A stretch of DNA of 64,000 bases from Kryptolebias marmoratus (GCF_001649575.2 NC_051438.1:30929536-30993535), one strand, 5' to 3'; numbered from the stretch's first letter, positions 12,236 to 25,146 are shown. Notes: a model not told the origin generated them from the sequence alone. Program-made: numbers and translations.

Positions 12236-14630
12236 ACTGTAAGTCACACAATGACATTCAGGTTGGTGTCAAAAGGAGAAAAGCATCAAACACAGGGTTA
12301 AAACAGAACAACTACATTATAAAGACAGCAGTTTAAAAACTATGGGCCTGGAAAAGGCAGTTAAATCAGTCGTTCTATTATTAGTGATGGAGGCTGAACA
12401 TGTTCCTTAAACTGGCATTCACCATCTACAGCAGGGAAGATAAAAATATTTATATTTTTTACACAAAGATACATCTAAATATGGTTGACTTTTTCCTTTG
12501 AGAAGTGTTTGCAGACAAAATGTTCACAAAAACAACTTAAACTTTTCATCACTTCATATCCTGGAAGTCAGAGCGTCTTCAGTGTTGGGAGAAGAATTAA
12601 CAAAATCTACTGGAACTTGTTGCAGCCTGAAATACAAGAAAAGGATCAACGATAGAAAAAAAACGTGAAGCTGATTCTTTTTGTTCTTTTCCTGTTTGGT
12701 TCTCCTGCTCATGTGTTCATCAGAACGTCCTGCAGTGGTTCTCCAGTGGTTCTCCAGTGGTTTTTAATCACTCAGGTTAATGCATGATCCAATTTGATCA
12801 AGTTTTCTTTTCATTGACATTTTTCTGTTTGCTAAGGTCAGTTAGCTGTGGTGGCCATATTGAAAAGGGTAGACTTTGATCAGTTGTAGATGTTCATCCA
12901 TTGGTTCATGATATTTGGCTCATATACATGCACTCCCTGCAGACACAGGCAGTTACATGATTGCCCTTCAAGGAACAGATCAGCAGATTAAATCATCCTT
13001 GTTGGGCACAAAACAAACAAACAGAGGAGGGTACGAAGAGACCTGCAGACCTTTCTGACCAGGTATGAGTAATGACTTGGTGGAAGTATGAATTGACTCG
13101 GAGCTGTTTGATCTAAAAGTTACAGAAAAGACTGCCAAAAGGTCAAAGTTCATCTTCCATCTAAACCACTAACTAACCTTTTCTTGTTTAGGGTTAGATC
13201 ATAAACTACTTGGTTAGGGTCAGAAAACATTGTGGGTTATCAAAAACTAGACCTTTATGGTCTCTGAGGTTAGAAATCCTGTTTTCAGGAGTAACAGAGG
13301 AAGAAGACTCAGAATATAAATGAGTTTAAAAGTTTGACCATCGGCATGAGTCAATTTTCACAAGATCAGACTGGAGTTCAGGACATAAAGAAAAAAAACA
13401 GTTAAGAACTGATAAAAAAAAAGTTCACTTCAGTAAAATAACTTTTAGAGTTTCTGAGTTTCATCATAAATTAGGAGAATGTTAAAGCATAAAGGCCAGT
13501 CTTTAGATTCAACATTTTAACACAGGAAGTCCATGAATGTGCCATGTTCCAGTAGGATTTACCTGGGTTCATTCAGAATCAGAACCAGGCCTCAGCTGTG
13601 CTAAAGAAATGAAACCAGAAGCAGGATAAGAATAATAAAGCCCCTTTGCTCAGTCTTTGTGCTGAATGAACTGCTGTAAACTGCTGATTCCAGGTTTAGT
13701 AAACACCTGCTGATTTTTTTTTCCCCTCCGCAGCACAGCAGGCGTTCCTCGCATCCTGAACAGACTCTGTTATTTGGCTGTTTGTACCTGCGCAGCAGAC
13801 ACCTGTCAGACAGATTAATTATACTGCCATGGATGCAAAAATCATAAAAAATGAGAAAACTGCCTCCAGTGTCCAGCAAAAGGACTTAAAATGTGGCAAC
13901 ACAAACCAGTTTGGCTGTCTGTTTGAGCTCAGAACTCAGGATAAAGATCTGCATTCATTAGTGAGGTGAGCTTAAAGATAAAATGAGATTCCTGCAAATT
14001 AAATGTTCGTTTTGTAAACATTGAGTTTGCAAAGACATGGATGACCTTTCCAGCGTCTCCAAGCAGCCGATTCATTTGGAGCTTTTCTCAGAGGACAAAC
14101 AACCTCAGAAATGGAAGCCTTTGAACACTTTTTACCACAATGTTCTGTTTCTTTCAAAGCTAATGGACCTGCAAGGTCAATAGCTTCACTTTTGTACACA
14201 AAGAGTTTTGGTGCTTGACGTCAAGAGATAGTTATTATTCCAGGAATTTACATCTGAATAAGTTAGACTGCTGACAAAACTTGCTGTCATATTTCTTTTT
14301 ATCAACTTGTTTTCCTATAAACAGTAGCATTTTAGATCTTCTGTTGATTTTGTAGCCTGTAGGCCTCTCTGACCTCAGCTCATCCAACTCATTTTTGAGT
14401 AAAAAGAAAACATCAACAAGCATATGATGAAATTACCATCTGAAAAAGTAAAACATAAATAAACATTGATTGTATCACTAACAAAAACTACAATCAAATG
14501 TGCAGAATCTGTTAAATGTTTTCCTTGCTGCGTGTCAGATGCATGTCGACGTCCCTGAATGTGATCTGCACACTTCCTGCTCTGTAGCATCGTTCCTGTC
14601 AGGGTCCTGACCTCGCTCCACGTCTCCACA
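12236..14630. other. non-coding stretch with one family A fragment
   Basis: Unique AT-rich sequence apart from a family A piece at 12826-12925 and a small repeat near 12734-12765 (TGGTTCTCCAG twice in tandem). No gene recognised. Confidence 0.5.
12826..12925 (+). repeat. dispersed repeat family A, fragment
   Basis: Carries the family core TTAGCTGTGGTGGCCATATT, then AGTTGTAGATGTTCATCCA and TTGGTTCATGATATTTGGCT, in the same order as the best copy at 35.0 kb. The left part and the CTCAGCTACTACCAC block are missing. Confidence 0.7.
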
Positions 14631-14769
14631 GGTCCAAGACCTGACTGAGATCCTTAATACCAGGATACCACCGGTCTTATGGTCCAAGACCTGACTGAGA
14701 TCATTAATACCAGGATACCACCGGTCTTATGGTCCAAGACCTGACTGAGATCCTTAATACCAGGATACC
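14631..14769. repeat. 50-bp tandem repeat (2.8 units)
   Basis: Two full units (14631-14680, 14681-14730) and a partial third (14731-14769). Each starts GGTCCAAGACCTGACTGAGA. Units one and two differ at a single base (tcCtt versus tcAtt), and the third returns to the first form, so the duplication is recent. Confidence 0.95.
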
Positions 14770-16700
14770 GCTGGCCGTTGTGCTGCCTCAGAATGATCTG
14801 TGAGAAAGGCCTCCAAAGCTTTGGATATGATTAAAACAATGTTGTGATTACTTGAGAGAATGCCACCAGGTGTGGTTCCTGTGGGGGAATATTCGGTTGG
14901 AGAAGGGTTGAGGAGTGTTTGAGATGCCCCTGATGACTCTCTCTGACTGTTTTGTGGAAAACGAATGATTGCACAAAGCCTCTCGACTGTGAGCCTCTTT
15001 GATTCACACGAGGAAACTGAGAACCGCTGTGAGACTTTTCAGAGACTTCTTCGTGAATGTTGAACCAGTCCAGCTGCTCTTTGGATCATCAGCCAATCAA
15101 AACCATTTATCAGCACTTTCATCCGCCAATAAAATTCACTGTGGCATACAGTTAAAAGCTTTTCATTTAACCCTGATTGTGGGGTAAAGGATATTAAATC
15201 CCATTTAATTTTTTTCTTTAAAAATAACCTATATTTACCGTGTCATTGAAGAGTAAGTTTTGAAAGACTAAACCTGCAGGCGTTTCAGATCAGCTTGCAG
15301 CGGTTTTTACATCTCAGGCAGAGGAAGGTAGCTTCTTTCTGTTTGCTGTTGTTCTCCCCTGAAAACAATCAACAGCAAACAGCTTTGGACAGATGCAAAT
15401 CGCCTCATTAACTCCCCAGCCTAAATCCATTCTGCAGCAGGAGAGACCGGCGAATGTGAGGAAAGGAAGGAAAAGAGGGGAAGGCAACAAAGACGCACAC
15501 ACTGATAAAACATCTGCTGGATTCAACCATCTGTGCCAAACTGGGCGAGAGAGGTCCGCTGTGAACGGGGGGGATAAGTGGAGAGAGAGAGAGATGGTGG
15601 GTGAGGAGAAAAGAAAGGAGGAGGAGATGGAGGCTTGGTGCCCGCATCAACAAGTGCCAGGAATTGTTTTTTAGGAGAAAAATGCATCATAATGAAGGCG
15701 GAGGCTGGGCAGAAATCCACGGCTAACACCGAATCCCAGAGGTAACAATTAAAGAGTCATTGGCTCTTACAGCCAGCTCCGATTCCTTACAGGTTGCTTT
15801 TTTATGTCTTTCTTCCCCACACCTCACTGCAGATTATGGTTCCTGCTAAAAAAAGGAACATTTTTTCTTTTTCTCTTCCAGAGGGATTTAGGGACTGATG
15901 CGCCTCAAGCTCGCCTCTTTTGATATGATGCTTGTCTTCGTCGCTGTTCTTCAACCTCACTTTAAAGAGTTTAAAAGAAGGAAACAAAGACCTGTGGGTC
16001 AGCAGAGGAAAGATAGCTGTCTGATTACAGCTGAACTGAAGGAGATTATCCCTGAAAAAGTGAGCTAAAAGGAGATTATCACGTTTTTCCAGTATGTTGC
16101 ATTTAAAGACTGCAGTCTGACGAATTGAAATAAAGGAGCAGCAACAAACAAACGAAAACACCAGGATTTTTAGGGTTCAAATCCTCACTTAAGATGACAT
16201 TATAACAAACAAATTCATCAGCTGAGCTCCATGTCTGAGAGTAAAGGTGTTAATCTCTGCCTCAGAGGCAGGAATCCCTCTCAGAAGGATGAGAGAAACC
16301 GGATTACAGCCGGGACCCCGGGAGACCCTGAAGGCAGCACGTTCTTCACATGTGAGGCTCTGAAAGACACTCTGCATTTTACATACTTAATCACATCTCC
16401 CCAAAACACCAACAAACTGATGTTTCTTTGCAAGAGTAAGCTTTGTGGTTTCTAAAATTAGATGGAAAGACAGAATTTAGTGTTTTTACCCCAATCTATA
16501 AACCTTTAAGTAAAATAAACAAAATAAGTTCTTTGATAAGCAGAGGTGTAAAAAAGCCAAAAGAATAAACCCTACGCTGTGAGGATTAATAATCCTCTGG
16601 TCTGGTGACCGACTGAGTGCCAAGGATCATTTTTTAAATACAAAACCCAAATAAAACAAATGAAAGGTGTAGACATTAAACCTTTTAAATTACATGGTAG
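14770..16700. other. non-coding stretch, nothing firm
   Basis: Includes a purine-rich block at 15440-15640 and a CNE-like segment at about 15715-15800. A small duplication of AAGGAGATTATC occurs at 16039-16082. No domain or splice pattern supports the overlapping short frames. Confidence 0.5.
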
Positions 16701-16843
16701 GAACGACTCTCAGCTACTACCACAAACTTTAGCTCAGTATCTGTAAAATGGACTGAGTTGGAGCAGTTTTAGTAATGGCTAAGACCATTTAGCTTTTGTG
16801 GCCATCTTGAATCATGTTGACTCCTAAAGTTAATGAGTTTTAT
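16701..16843 (+). repeat. dispersed repeat family A, copy
   Basis: Contains GACTCTCAGCTACTACCACA, CAGTATCTGTAAAATGGACTGAGTT, GTGGCCATCTTGAATCATGTTGACTCC and AGTTAATGAG in the same order as other copies. The right part is lost or diverged after about 16843. Confidence 0.85.
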
Positions 16844-17799
16844 ATTTACATCTAATAAATAATGTACCAAGTTGTGTTCAGATCCGGGGGAGAAGAAGAC
16901 AACAGACACAAAAACATGATCACCCTTTTGACTTGAGGGGCCAGGCAATAAATGGATTGCCTCTGTACTAACTTTGAGCTGTTATATTTAGCTGTACTAT
17001 TCTTTTTGTCAAATGGAGCTAAATCCCACCTTGAATCAAACTTTCATTGAGTGGATTGTGATTTGTGTCAGCACCACCATGCCTCCTCAGCCTGTTTGTA
17101 TATAAAGCAGTGGAACAGCATCTCAGCCTTGGACAGGCCAGGGGCAGCTGGCTGAAGGAAGATTAATGAGGAAACGGTGACGGCCTGCTCAGACAGTGTG
17201 TTATTCGTGAACATACGTGCACAGAGTCCACAGTTCACGCTTCTCGTGTCCATCAAAGCAGCTCATCCATGACGCTGCATCTGTGAGCAAAGCTACGGGC
17301 AGCTAATCCTCTCCCATGCTAAATCTTATTAGCATCTGCGATGAATTTGCTGCTGATTGCTCCTCCTCCCCCCAGACTGCTTCACCTGATCTAACTCCTT
17401 TGCAGAAAGTCCCCACAGACAAACACAAAACTTCACTCAAATTATTTCCTTCCTGTAATAAGGATTAATACTAAAATACAGAAACTAAATTAGAACTAAA
17501 GGAGTTTGTCTTCATTTAAGCAGTTTGATGTGGTTTGAATGAAGTCGTTTGCCTGCAGGCATGTTTGACAGAAACTCCGCTGAGATCGCTTCAAAGGATC
17601 CGTTTTAATCCCTCCTTGAATACATCTACCTGTGTATCCTTTTTATTGTTAGGCCTCGTTATTCTATTATCTTTGAAGCTTCAGAGACAACTCTTCCATA
17701 TCTGATGGAGAATTTAAGAAGAAGAAATGTTCACATGGTCTCTGGCTCTGGATCTGTATGTTTGCCTAAAACTAAACTTTTACTCTGTGTTCTGCTTCG
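16844..17799. other. non-coding; possible conserved block at 17065-17350
   Basis: The 17065-17350 part has a TATATAAAGC string, GATTAATGAGG and AGCTAATCCTCTCCCATGC, and resembles conserved non-coding DNA in texture. No gene recognised. Confidence 0.3.
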
Positions 17800-17918
17800 T
17801 TTAGCAGCTAGCCTTTTGCTTCTGTTAGCCTGAACAGTTTCAGCTTCTTCAGTAAATGTCAGCAGTCATCCAGCGCCCTGCATTTACACGAGTTTCACAG
17901 AAAATGCATGAGAAAATC
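17800..17918 (+). repeat. dispersed repeat family B, copy
   Basis: Shares the series AGCTAGCCTTTTGCT, GTTTCAGC, CAGCAGTCATCCAGCGC and TTTCACAGAAAATG with 36118-36250, in the same order and orientation. Part of a TTTTAGCTA-rich repeat type common in fish genomes; class unknown. Confidence 0.65.
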
Positions 17919-19104
17919 TTCCTGTTCTGTAACAAAACATCCCTCTCTGAGGTCAAGCCCTGCCCACATTAGTCAACACAAAGCTGAGCTTTTTATAACT
18001 TTTAATCGTAGACACCGAGTGATTTTCAGCCTGATAAGTTAAAATCTTTTTACCAAGTATGTTAGAATATAACACGTGTAAACTTAAAAAAAGAGCCAAC
18101 TTCCTGTACATTTTTAATGCTGGTTAAATTTAGTAAAAGTTTGGTGCTAAAATTAAACGTGTCACATTTGACATTTAGGCCAATTAACCTCTGGGAATTG
18201 AAGAAGGATTTCCTAAATGTGTTAAAAGCTGAATTTTCCCCGAATACCAAGAAGATAAAACACTTTTTAAAGAAACAAAAAGTTATTTTCCTCTCTGTGG
18301 TTTTATTGGTTGAGTGTAAACAAAATGAAATCTATCTGCGGTGAGCTTTGTTCACAAAGCAGCATCTTCTTCCTCTCTTCCTTCATTCTGCTCCTCTCCC
18401 TCCCCAGTAATCAAACCGAGACAACGTAATAAATCAATACACAAGTGCTTGTCTGGAAGCTGAACCACTTGAGGAGCTTGGGACATTAATGTGTTCAGCA
18501 GAGAAATAGACATTACACTGTAATCAATCCTGCTGCACAAATCAACTTATTCCTGCCTGTCGGGCCTTCTCCCTGTTTTCTCCTTCCTCCTGCTTTTGAT
18601 AAATTCACTTCCTGTGCATTAATGCAGGTCAGGGGCGACCTGCGAGGTGGAAATGTCTGTCTGCTCTTTGGCTCCAAACAGGAAGAACTCTGGATTCACA
18701 ATATTGAGTTTTCAATATATCCTGATGTTGGAAACACAGATTTCAGATGTATATCTGCAGGACTTCGGCTGTGATGAAAGACAGAAGAGGTTTGGCTCGG
18801 TGCTGATGTTCAGTCCAACAGAGCCGTGATTCAGAGTCGAATCAATGAAGCACTTCAGGATTTATCAAGTCAGACTTTATTTCTGCAGCTCATTTACAAA
18901 CAACCATAGATGACAGAATGATTTATAAGATCAATAACAAACTTTTTAAAACAAAATGTGTCAAATAAACAGCTTCAATAAAAGCAATCTGACATGAACA
19001 CAGCTTGTAATGGTTTTGCATCACAGAGAGTCTAATAAATGAAAACTTATTTTGTTTTATTTCCAGGAAACCAGTTAAGAAACGTTTTTCCCCCACAGCC
19101 CCAC
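17919..19104. other. non-coding stretch, nothing recognised
   Basis: AT-rich DNA with short frames on both strands that lack recognisable domains. Confidence 0.5.
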
Positions 19105-19132
19105 AGCGATGGGCGATATGCATTCCTTCAGT
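19105..19132 (-). repeat. family A terminal fragment
   Basis: GCGATGGGCGATATGCATTCCTTCA is the reverse complement of the family A left end (TGAAGGAATGCATATCACCC). Only the terminal part is left. Confidence 0.6.
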
Positions 19133-19222
19133 GTTTGGGTCTGAGCTGCTCAAACATTCTGACCTTACGAAGGAAACACAAGAGACATGTCACAACTCCG
19201 AGCGCTCTGAACGTCCCAAGCC

Positions 19223-19224
<2 letters not shown>

Positions 19225-19255
<31 letters not shown>
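19225..19255. repeat. (AC)n microsatellite
   Basis: About 15 uninterrupted AC units. Confidence 0.97.
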
Positions 19256-19257
<2 letters not shown>

Positions 19258-19309
19258 CTGCATCCATTACATTACGACCAGATTACTTCTTTTCCCACCT
19301 TTTCTTCTA

Positions 19310-19710
19310 ACATGTAGAGTTGTGTTCACAAACACTTTAATAATAGCTGCTTTTGTCAACATGAAGTGACAATAAAATTTCATAATTTATTACCTCAATT
19401 TATTCAACAGGTTCGATTCATTTTAATTAATTCAACAAGCTGTGAATAAGCTTTATTAAGGGCCAACATTATGCTGGCAAAGATTTATGCCGTGAGTGAA
19501 GTGGCAGTCCTAATTATGCGAATTTATAATCTATTACCTCTTTAAAATGCAATTATGTATTATTAGACTAATGGTAAAATATAATGCCGGGCAGAAAAAT
19601 AGGGAATCATATTTCTGAGACTGAGTTTTATTCTGTACCCTCTACTTGTTTCATTTCAAAGTTTGCAATACAAAAAGTTGAACGCACAGACTCATTTCAG
19701 AAACTAAATG
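19310..19710. other. possible conserved non-coding element
   Basis: The strongest enhancer-like texture in the window, with the core at about 19430-19600. Homeodomain-type cores occur repeatedly (TTAATTAATTC, CCTAATTATGCG, GCAATTATG, ATTATTAGACTAATGG) between higher-complexity words such as GGGCCAACATTATGCTGGC. No transposon similarity, tandem structure or open frame explains it. Such texture is typical of vertebrate elements near developmental regulators, but conservation cannot be shown from one sequence. Confidence 0.35.
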
Positions 19711-19960
19711 GAAGTGATGATTTCACTTTCATGCAAAGAAGAAAAATTACCCTTCAACTCGTGTTTCCTCATTAGCTTTAAATCTGTTCAAACTGACCGG
19801 TTCCTTCATCAGTTCTAAAGTTACTCACAGAAACAACACTTTCTGACCTTTGACCCTGACAGCCCTGCTGGAACAGAGCTGCAGCTTGTTTTCAGACCAC
19901 CAGCAGGGAACCGACACTGAAAACTACCTTTTCCACCAGCAAACCTTGAAAAGAACAAAC

Positions 19961-20148
19961 TGAAGGAATGCATGTCACCCGCCATCGTTCACGCCAGAGT
20001 TTTAACCTGAAGAACATTATGGGTAATCTCAAGTCAACCATTTATGTGTTTTCTAAAGCTTCATAATTCAGCTGTACTTTCATTGATTATTTGGAGAGTT
20101 TGTTCAGTGATTCATGAGATTTTTTGCTGACAGTCAGAATAAATAAAT
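19961..20148 (+). repeat. dispersed repeat family A, internally deleted copy
   Basis: Begins with the family left end TGAAGGAATGCATGTCACCC and ends with the family right end TTCATGAGATTTTTTGCTGACAGTC. The central CTCAGCTACTACCAC and GGCCATCTTGAAT blocks are mostly missing. Both ends in place give an idea of the element's limits. Confidence 0.75.
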
Positions 20149-23100
20149 ATGATTTAACATTATTAGTAGTTTGTTTTGTAATCAAACTAACTTTTAATGT
20201 TAATATCCAAAGGTAAAAAAGTTTTGGGGCATGTGATGTTCAGAAGACATGTCTTTGTTTCTGAACGTCAGACAGGAAGTGTGTGTTTTACTTCTTTCTC
20301 TCTCAGTTTGTGCAGATAGAGTCCAGTTCAGACTGAAAAGCTGCAGCATGTCAATGATTCAGTGTTTTGTTGAGATTTAGGGTCAGAAAAGCAGGAAACT
20401 AGTCCAAGCCTGACTGGTCCCAGAGTTTCCTGATCCGATCATCTGTTGGGTTCTGGCCGTCCTCTCAGGTTGAGTGAGTCCACGTTCAAGTTTTTCAGCA
20501 CTTGGGTTTGCCTCCTGTAATTTCAGCGTGAAAGATGAAGTTGAGAGACGGAGTGAGCGAGGATCTGCCCACTCAGGCTGTCAGAGTCTGCTGACGAATC
20601 GACTGAACGCCGCATGATTCGATCTAATGATCGCCCCCCCGCAGGGTGGGTGCGTGTTTGAAACCTGGTGGTGACAACGCTGCAGGCAGCTCTTCTCCTG
20701 CTCAAACTCTGGGTGTAAATCTGTGTGGAGCCAGCGATCAGACGCAGGATGTCGTGTGTGCGGGCAGGCCCTTCGCTCTCCCAGCATGCCTTTCAGCTGC
20801 ACTTTGAAGTCAGGTTGCTGACATGAAAGAGTTTTCCGATTGCCATCTCCTCCTCCAGCCTCGTGGCAGGTGGTGGACCACGACCACGCAGTGGCGCTTC
20901 ATGTGGCAGCTCAAACCCTCAGTAGGCGACAGCTTGTTACACACACACACACACACAGCTTCAAACTTCTCACTTTCATGTCCTTCAAGGAATCACCAGC
21001 CTTCCTCATCTCCATCACTGCTGGCTGATTCCTCCAGCAGGTGAAGGTTTCAGTGTGTCTGAGAATAAAAACTCCTTTCAGATGTTCTACATTCAGGACT
21101 CTCATCCTGACGGTGCGTGATTGGTGTTTAGGAGGTTGTGGGTCAGTGGTTGGAGAGGTCACCCTCCAGGCAGAAGCTCAGCAGCCCCTTTCTCTCGTTT
21201 CCTCCAGTAAGACATTGAATCTCACATGCACCACATTTTATCAGAAAGTTATTGCTTGAAAAATGTGCAGAAATTAGTGCAAAATGTAAATTTTGAAAAG
21301 ATGAATAAGAGTAAAAACCCATTATAAAACAGTGTAGAATTCTGAACCTAAAATCCTTTAAAACGTACTAAGACTTTGCTCATAGAGATGTTTGAAAGAG
21401 ATTTTAGATGCATGAGAGTGTGTTTGTTTATCTGAAAACTCCATCCAGAGTGAAAGTTTGGACCTTGTAACTGGATCGTCTGAAAGAAAATGTCTTTCCA
21501 CGTGTGAACGGGACGATAAACAGCAACAAGGTACCAAACAGGAACAACATCCTGCAGTTACACAAAGGCTTCATAAACCATAACTTCCAGACATCAGGTT
21601 CATCAATCTGACCCATTCTGACCCATTCTGATCTCCAGCTGATGGATAAAGTGTTTGTTGCTGCTCGATGGGAAACCAGGTGTGGATTTTATGAATCGTG
21701 AGATTTTCAGAATACTAGACGTCCATCTTTGTTCTGTTTTGCTCATAATCCCTGAAATGTGTTATCTCTGTCCGAGGTAAAACCACAGAAGAACAGCCGA
21801 GCTGCAGAACGAGTTTCCTTTAACAGATTAACTATTCTGCACACTGCAGGCAGACAAATCATATAATGACTTTTAATCATGGAGCTGAGCGCTAAGGGTG
21901 CTTTAAATGAAAACCATAAATACACAGCTCATGATTCATTGTGACAATCACTGTAATTAGTCTTTTTGTGTTTTTACTTGAGTGTAGTCTCCAAAAGAGT
22001 CAATTACAGCTGTCATACAGACTCACAGGGGGTTCCTCCAAATCCTCATCAGTTTCTTTACTGCAGTAGATTTAAACTTGTTATAGAAAACGTTTCAGGC
22101 TGAAGAAACACAAATGATGAGAACCAAAGCAACTTGTTGCATTTCTGACAGATTGTCACCATCAGATGTTCTCTGTCGGAGGCTGCTTCGGATTCAGCCC
22201 TGCCTTCGGTCCTTTTCTCCCTGGATTAGGGTTGTTTCATTTCACAACAGAATAAAATCAGGTGTTTGGCTCCTGAAAGTGAATGAACCACCTTTTTTAA
22301 ACAGGAAATTTTAAAAAACATTTCTTACAGACAATGAACAATTAATAAATAATGCCATAAATTATGGTCATTCCACATTAAAACAAAGCTCAGAGGGAAG
22401 ACGTTAAATCAGAATATATTAGCTCCACTTTGGAGAAATGGAGTTTTATTTTGACTGGATTAACAAACTAACAGATAATCCAAAGAAGGCAACAGCAACT
22501 CTAACCTCAAAAATATCCTACTGGTTCATGTGAACACTACTTCTTCCACATTACACAGTTTTTCCTGCAGAAATATGACGCTGGCACTAAGTTAAGATTT
22601 GTCAGATATTTTCTGTTTCTTTGAAACAAAGTTTTAGAGAGAACTCCAACTGTTGGCTGCTCTCTCCTTCTGCTCTAAAACATCACTTTAAAATATTATT
22701 TACTTTATATAACATCTATGTGAAAATCTTTATTTCTTAAGATGCAAACATAATATCACCAATGTACAGAAATAAAGCAGAGTTAAAATGTTTTGACCAG
22801 GTGTTTTATTTGGGGAACACATGTTAAAAAGGTTTGTTTTCATAAAAAAGAAGGTTCTCTGTAATAAAATATAATATAACAGCAGTACCTCGACCCTCGG
22901 GTCAAACAGCAGCTGATGGGGGCTCTTAGTTTCAGGCTTGATGTGAAGCAAACAAGTTGCACTGAGACAAAAAATAAAGTTTAAATAAACTGACACAAAG
23001 ACCATCCTGACAGGATAAAATCTACAAGAGTTTTAAGATTTCTAAATGAGCACATTTAACTCACCCTAAAAAACTATCTGCCCATAAAATCACCTGAAAG

Positions 23101-24691
23101 TTACAGCGAAGCAAAACAGATCTTAAAGAAAAACTGACTGAGAGAATAAATTAACTTTTTATTTCCTTTATGCAGATTCAGCAGGTTTCTGGTGGAACTG
23201 ATCGCTGATCACAGGTAGATAAACCAAGTTTCCTACAGCCATGAACCTTAGAGTGAGGAGGAAATTATTACATCATTTCTCCTCCCAGTTAGACAGAACT
23301 CAGTGAAAAACATGAAAACTGTAGTTTTCAGTACAAACTTCATTAAAACAAATGTTTATTTTATATCCTTGTTTTCTATTATTACTTACCGTTCATTAAT
23401 CAACAACAAACAGCAGCAAAAACAATATTTTCAGGTTTTTCCTGGTCTTAAGTTCTGAATCTTTGTTTCCTCTGAGCTGTGCTGTGATTGGCTGAAAGTA
23501 TGTTGCATCACTGCTGCTGATTGGCTGAGCCTGAGCAGTGTGAGGCTCTCCAAAGGGTACTGAGTTGATAAAGTGAACAAAAATAAATTAAGATAACAAT
23601 AGGAAATGCTGTAGGCGGACACCCCCCCCCCCTCACGGGCCTGTTCTCTCACAGATGGACAGCTGAAGACTCTGAGTTTTATTTTCTCATGAAATGTTTG
23701 CATAAAATTACAGCGATCTGCTGAGTGTGTGCCAGATGGAAATCTTCACATCATTTTAAATTTTATTTTAAGAAAATAAATAAATAAAACTCTGGATAAA
23801 GACCAAAAACTAATCAGCTGTTTGGCTGATGGCCCATTCGGTGCACGGTGGAACATGTGGTACATCACTAACAAGCAACAGGACTTTCCTGAGTTAAGGA
23901 TTAAAATCTGTGCTGCTGGTGACAGATGTGTTAATAAAAAAATAATAAAAACTTGCATTAATGAGGACTTTTTCCTGAAGCAGAGTGAAGAATGAAAAGA
24001 TCTTTACTTTTAAATATTCATGGATTTGGTCAAACGGTGAAGTTTGGAGAAATTAATCTCTTGGATTAGAGGCAAAAAGTCGCACTGATTACTGGAGACT
24101 GAACCATTAAAGTTTTAAAAGTTGCTCCTATGTTGGTGTAGATCCTCAGTGATTCTGAAAGTTTCAAAACCAAAGATCAGGATTTAGTTAACCCCGGGTT
24201 TAGGGAAACTAACTAACTGTTGCAGAGAGAAATCTGAAGGAAACCCGACGTTTCTCCGGCTCTCCTGAAGCTGCTGTCTGACACCAGCTGCTCATTTTTT
24301 ACCCGTCAGACTGAGATGAAGCAGAATTACTTCATAATGTCTGACTCAGGAGAGGATTTCCCACCTGGATTGGATTTGTTCTCATTCCCAGATATGTTTG
24401 GGTTTGAACTCCCTTTTCATTTATCTCAGCACAAATCCAAGAGAACATCTCGGACTCTCATCAGAGCAAAGTCTCTTCATCATGCTGAGATATCATCTGC
24501 AGAGATTCATTTGCTAAATAAAACATCTCCACACTCGCCACAAAATAGAAAAAAATATATTTATTTTGGTCTTCTTTATTTATTATGGTTTTCAGAGTCT
24601 GATTTTACAAACATCTTCCAGAAAACAGACTTTTAAAAAACATTTTACCTGAAAATCCATTTCAGAATAGTGTCCACCCCTTTTCTGCACC
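20149..24691. other. non-coding stretch with small simple repeats
   Basis: Unique sequence with an AC run at 20939-20957, a duplicated CTGACCCATT at 21609-21628, a C11 tract at 23622-23632, two GATTGGCTGA words at 23486-23528 (inverted CCAAT-type) and a family C fragment at 24131-24157. Short frames show no recognisable protein. Confidence 0.5.
20939..20957. repeat. (AC)n microsatellite
   Basis: Short uninterrupted AC run. Confidence 0.9.
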
Positions 24692-25146
24692 TGCTTTTCT
24701 TTTCTGGGTCACGGGGAGCTGGTGTCTTTCTTCCTTCACCTCTCACTGTGTGAGAGGCGGGGGACACCCTTGACATGTCTCTAGTCCAGTGGCGTCCAAT
24801 CCTGGTCCTGGAGGACCTCCATCCTGCATGTTTTAGGTGTTTCTCTGATTTAATTGACTGGGTGATTAACAGGCTTCTGCTGAAGAGCAGAGAAACATCT
24901 AAAACAAGCAGGATGGAGGTCCTCCAGGACCAGGAGTGGACACCACTGGACTAGTCCATCACAGGGACACATAGAGACAAACGAGACTCTCACTCACACC
25001 TTGGGATAATTACCAGTGAACCTAACATACAGGTCTGTAGGAGGAAAAACACGGGGAGATCATGTAAGCTGCACTCAGAAAGCCTGAAGGAGAACTTGTG
25101 ACCTTCTTGCTGTGAGGGGACAGCTGTAACCGCTGCTCCACCATGG
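24692..25146 (-). mobile_element. tRNA-derived SINE interrupted by a MITE
   Basis: Minus-strand SINE. Its tRNA-like head lies at the right (25146 down to about 25080): GGTGGAGCAGCGGTTACAGC, then TCACAGCAAGAAGGTC, the standard head of the fish SINE group. The body reads down through CACGGGGAG-type and TCCCTGTGATGGACTAG-type segments. It ends near 24692 with GGTCACGGGGAGCTGG seen on the plus strand. The body is split by an insertion at 24787-24948. Removing that insertion restores a continuous body similar to those at 39.6 and 46.2 kb. Confidence 0.85.
24787..24948. mobile_element. 162-bp hAT-type MITE with long inverted repeats
   Basis: A small non-autonomous DNA transposon, almost a hairpin. 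About 60 bp at each end are inverted repeats with few mismatches: left CAGTGGCGTCCAATCCTGG, right (minus) CAGTGGTGTCCACTCCTGG, both continuing through TCCTGGAGGACCTCCATCCT to GTTTCTCTG. The CAG start and an 8-bp flanking repeat (ctctagtc / gactagtc, 6 of 8 matching) fit the hAT superfamily. There is no coding capacity. It sits inside the SINE at 24692-25146. Confidence 0.85.

Noticed and set aside
15393..15729. Overlapping frames in a purine-rich block
   Set aside because: Open on both strands because of skewed composition; charged low-complexity residues and no domain.
17095..17110. TATA-like TATATAAAGC as a promoter
   Set aside because: A single motif with no downstream exon or frame; common in AT-rich DNA.
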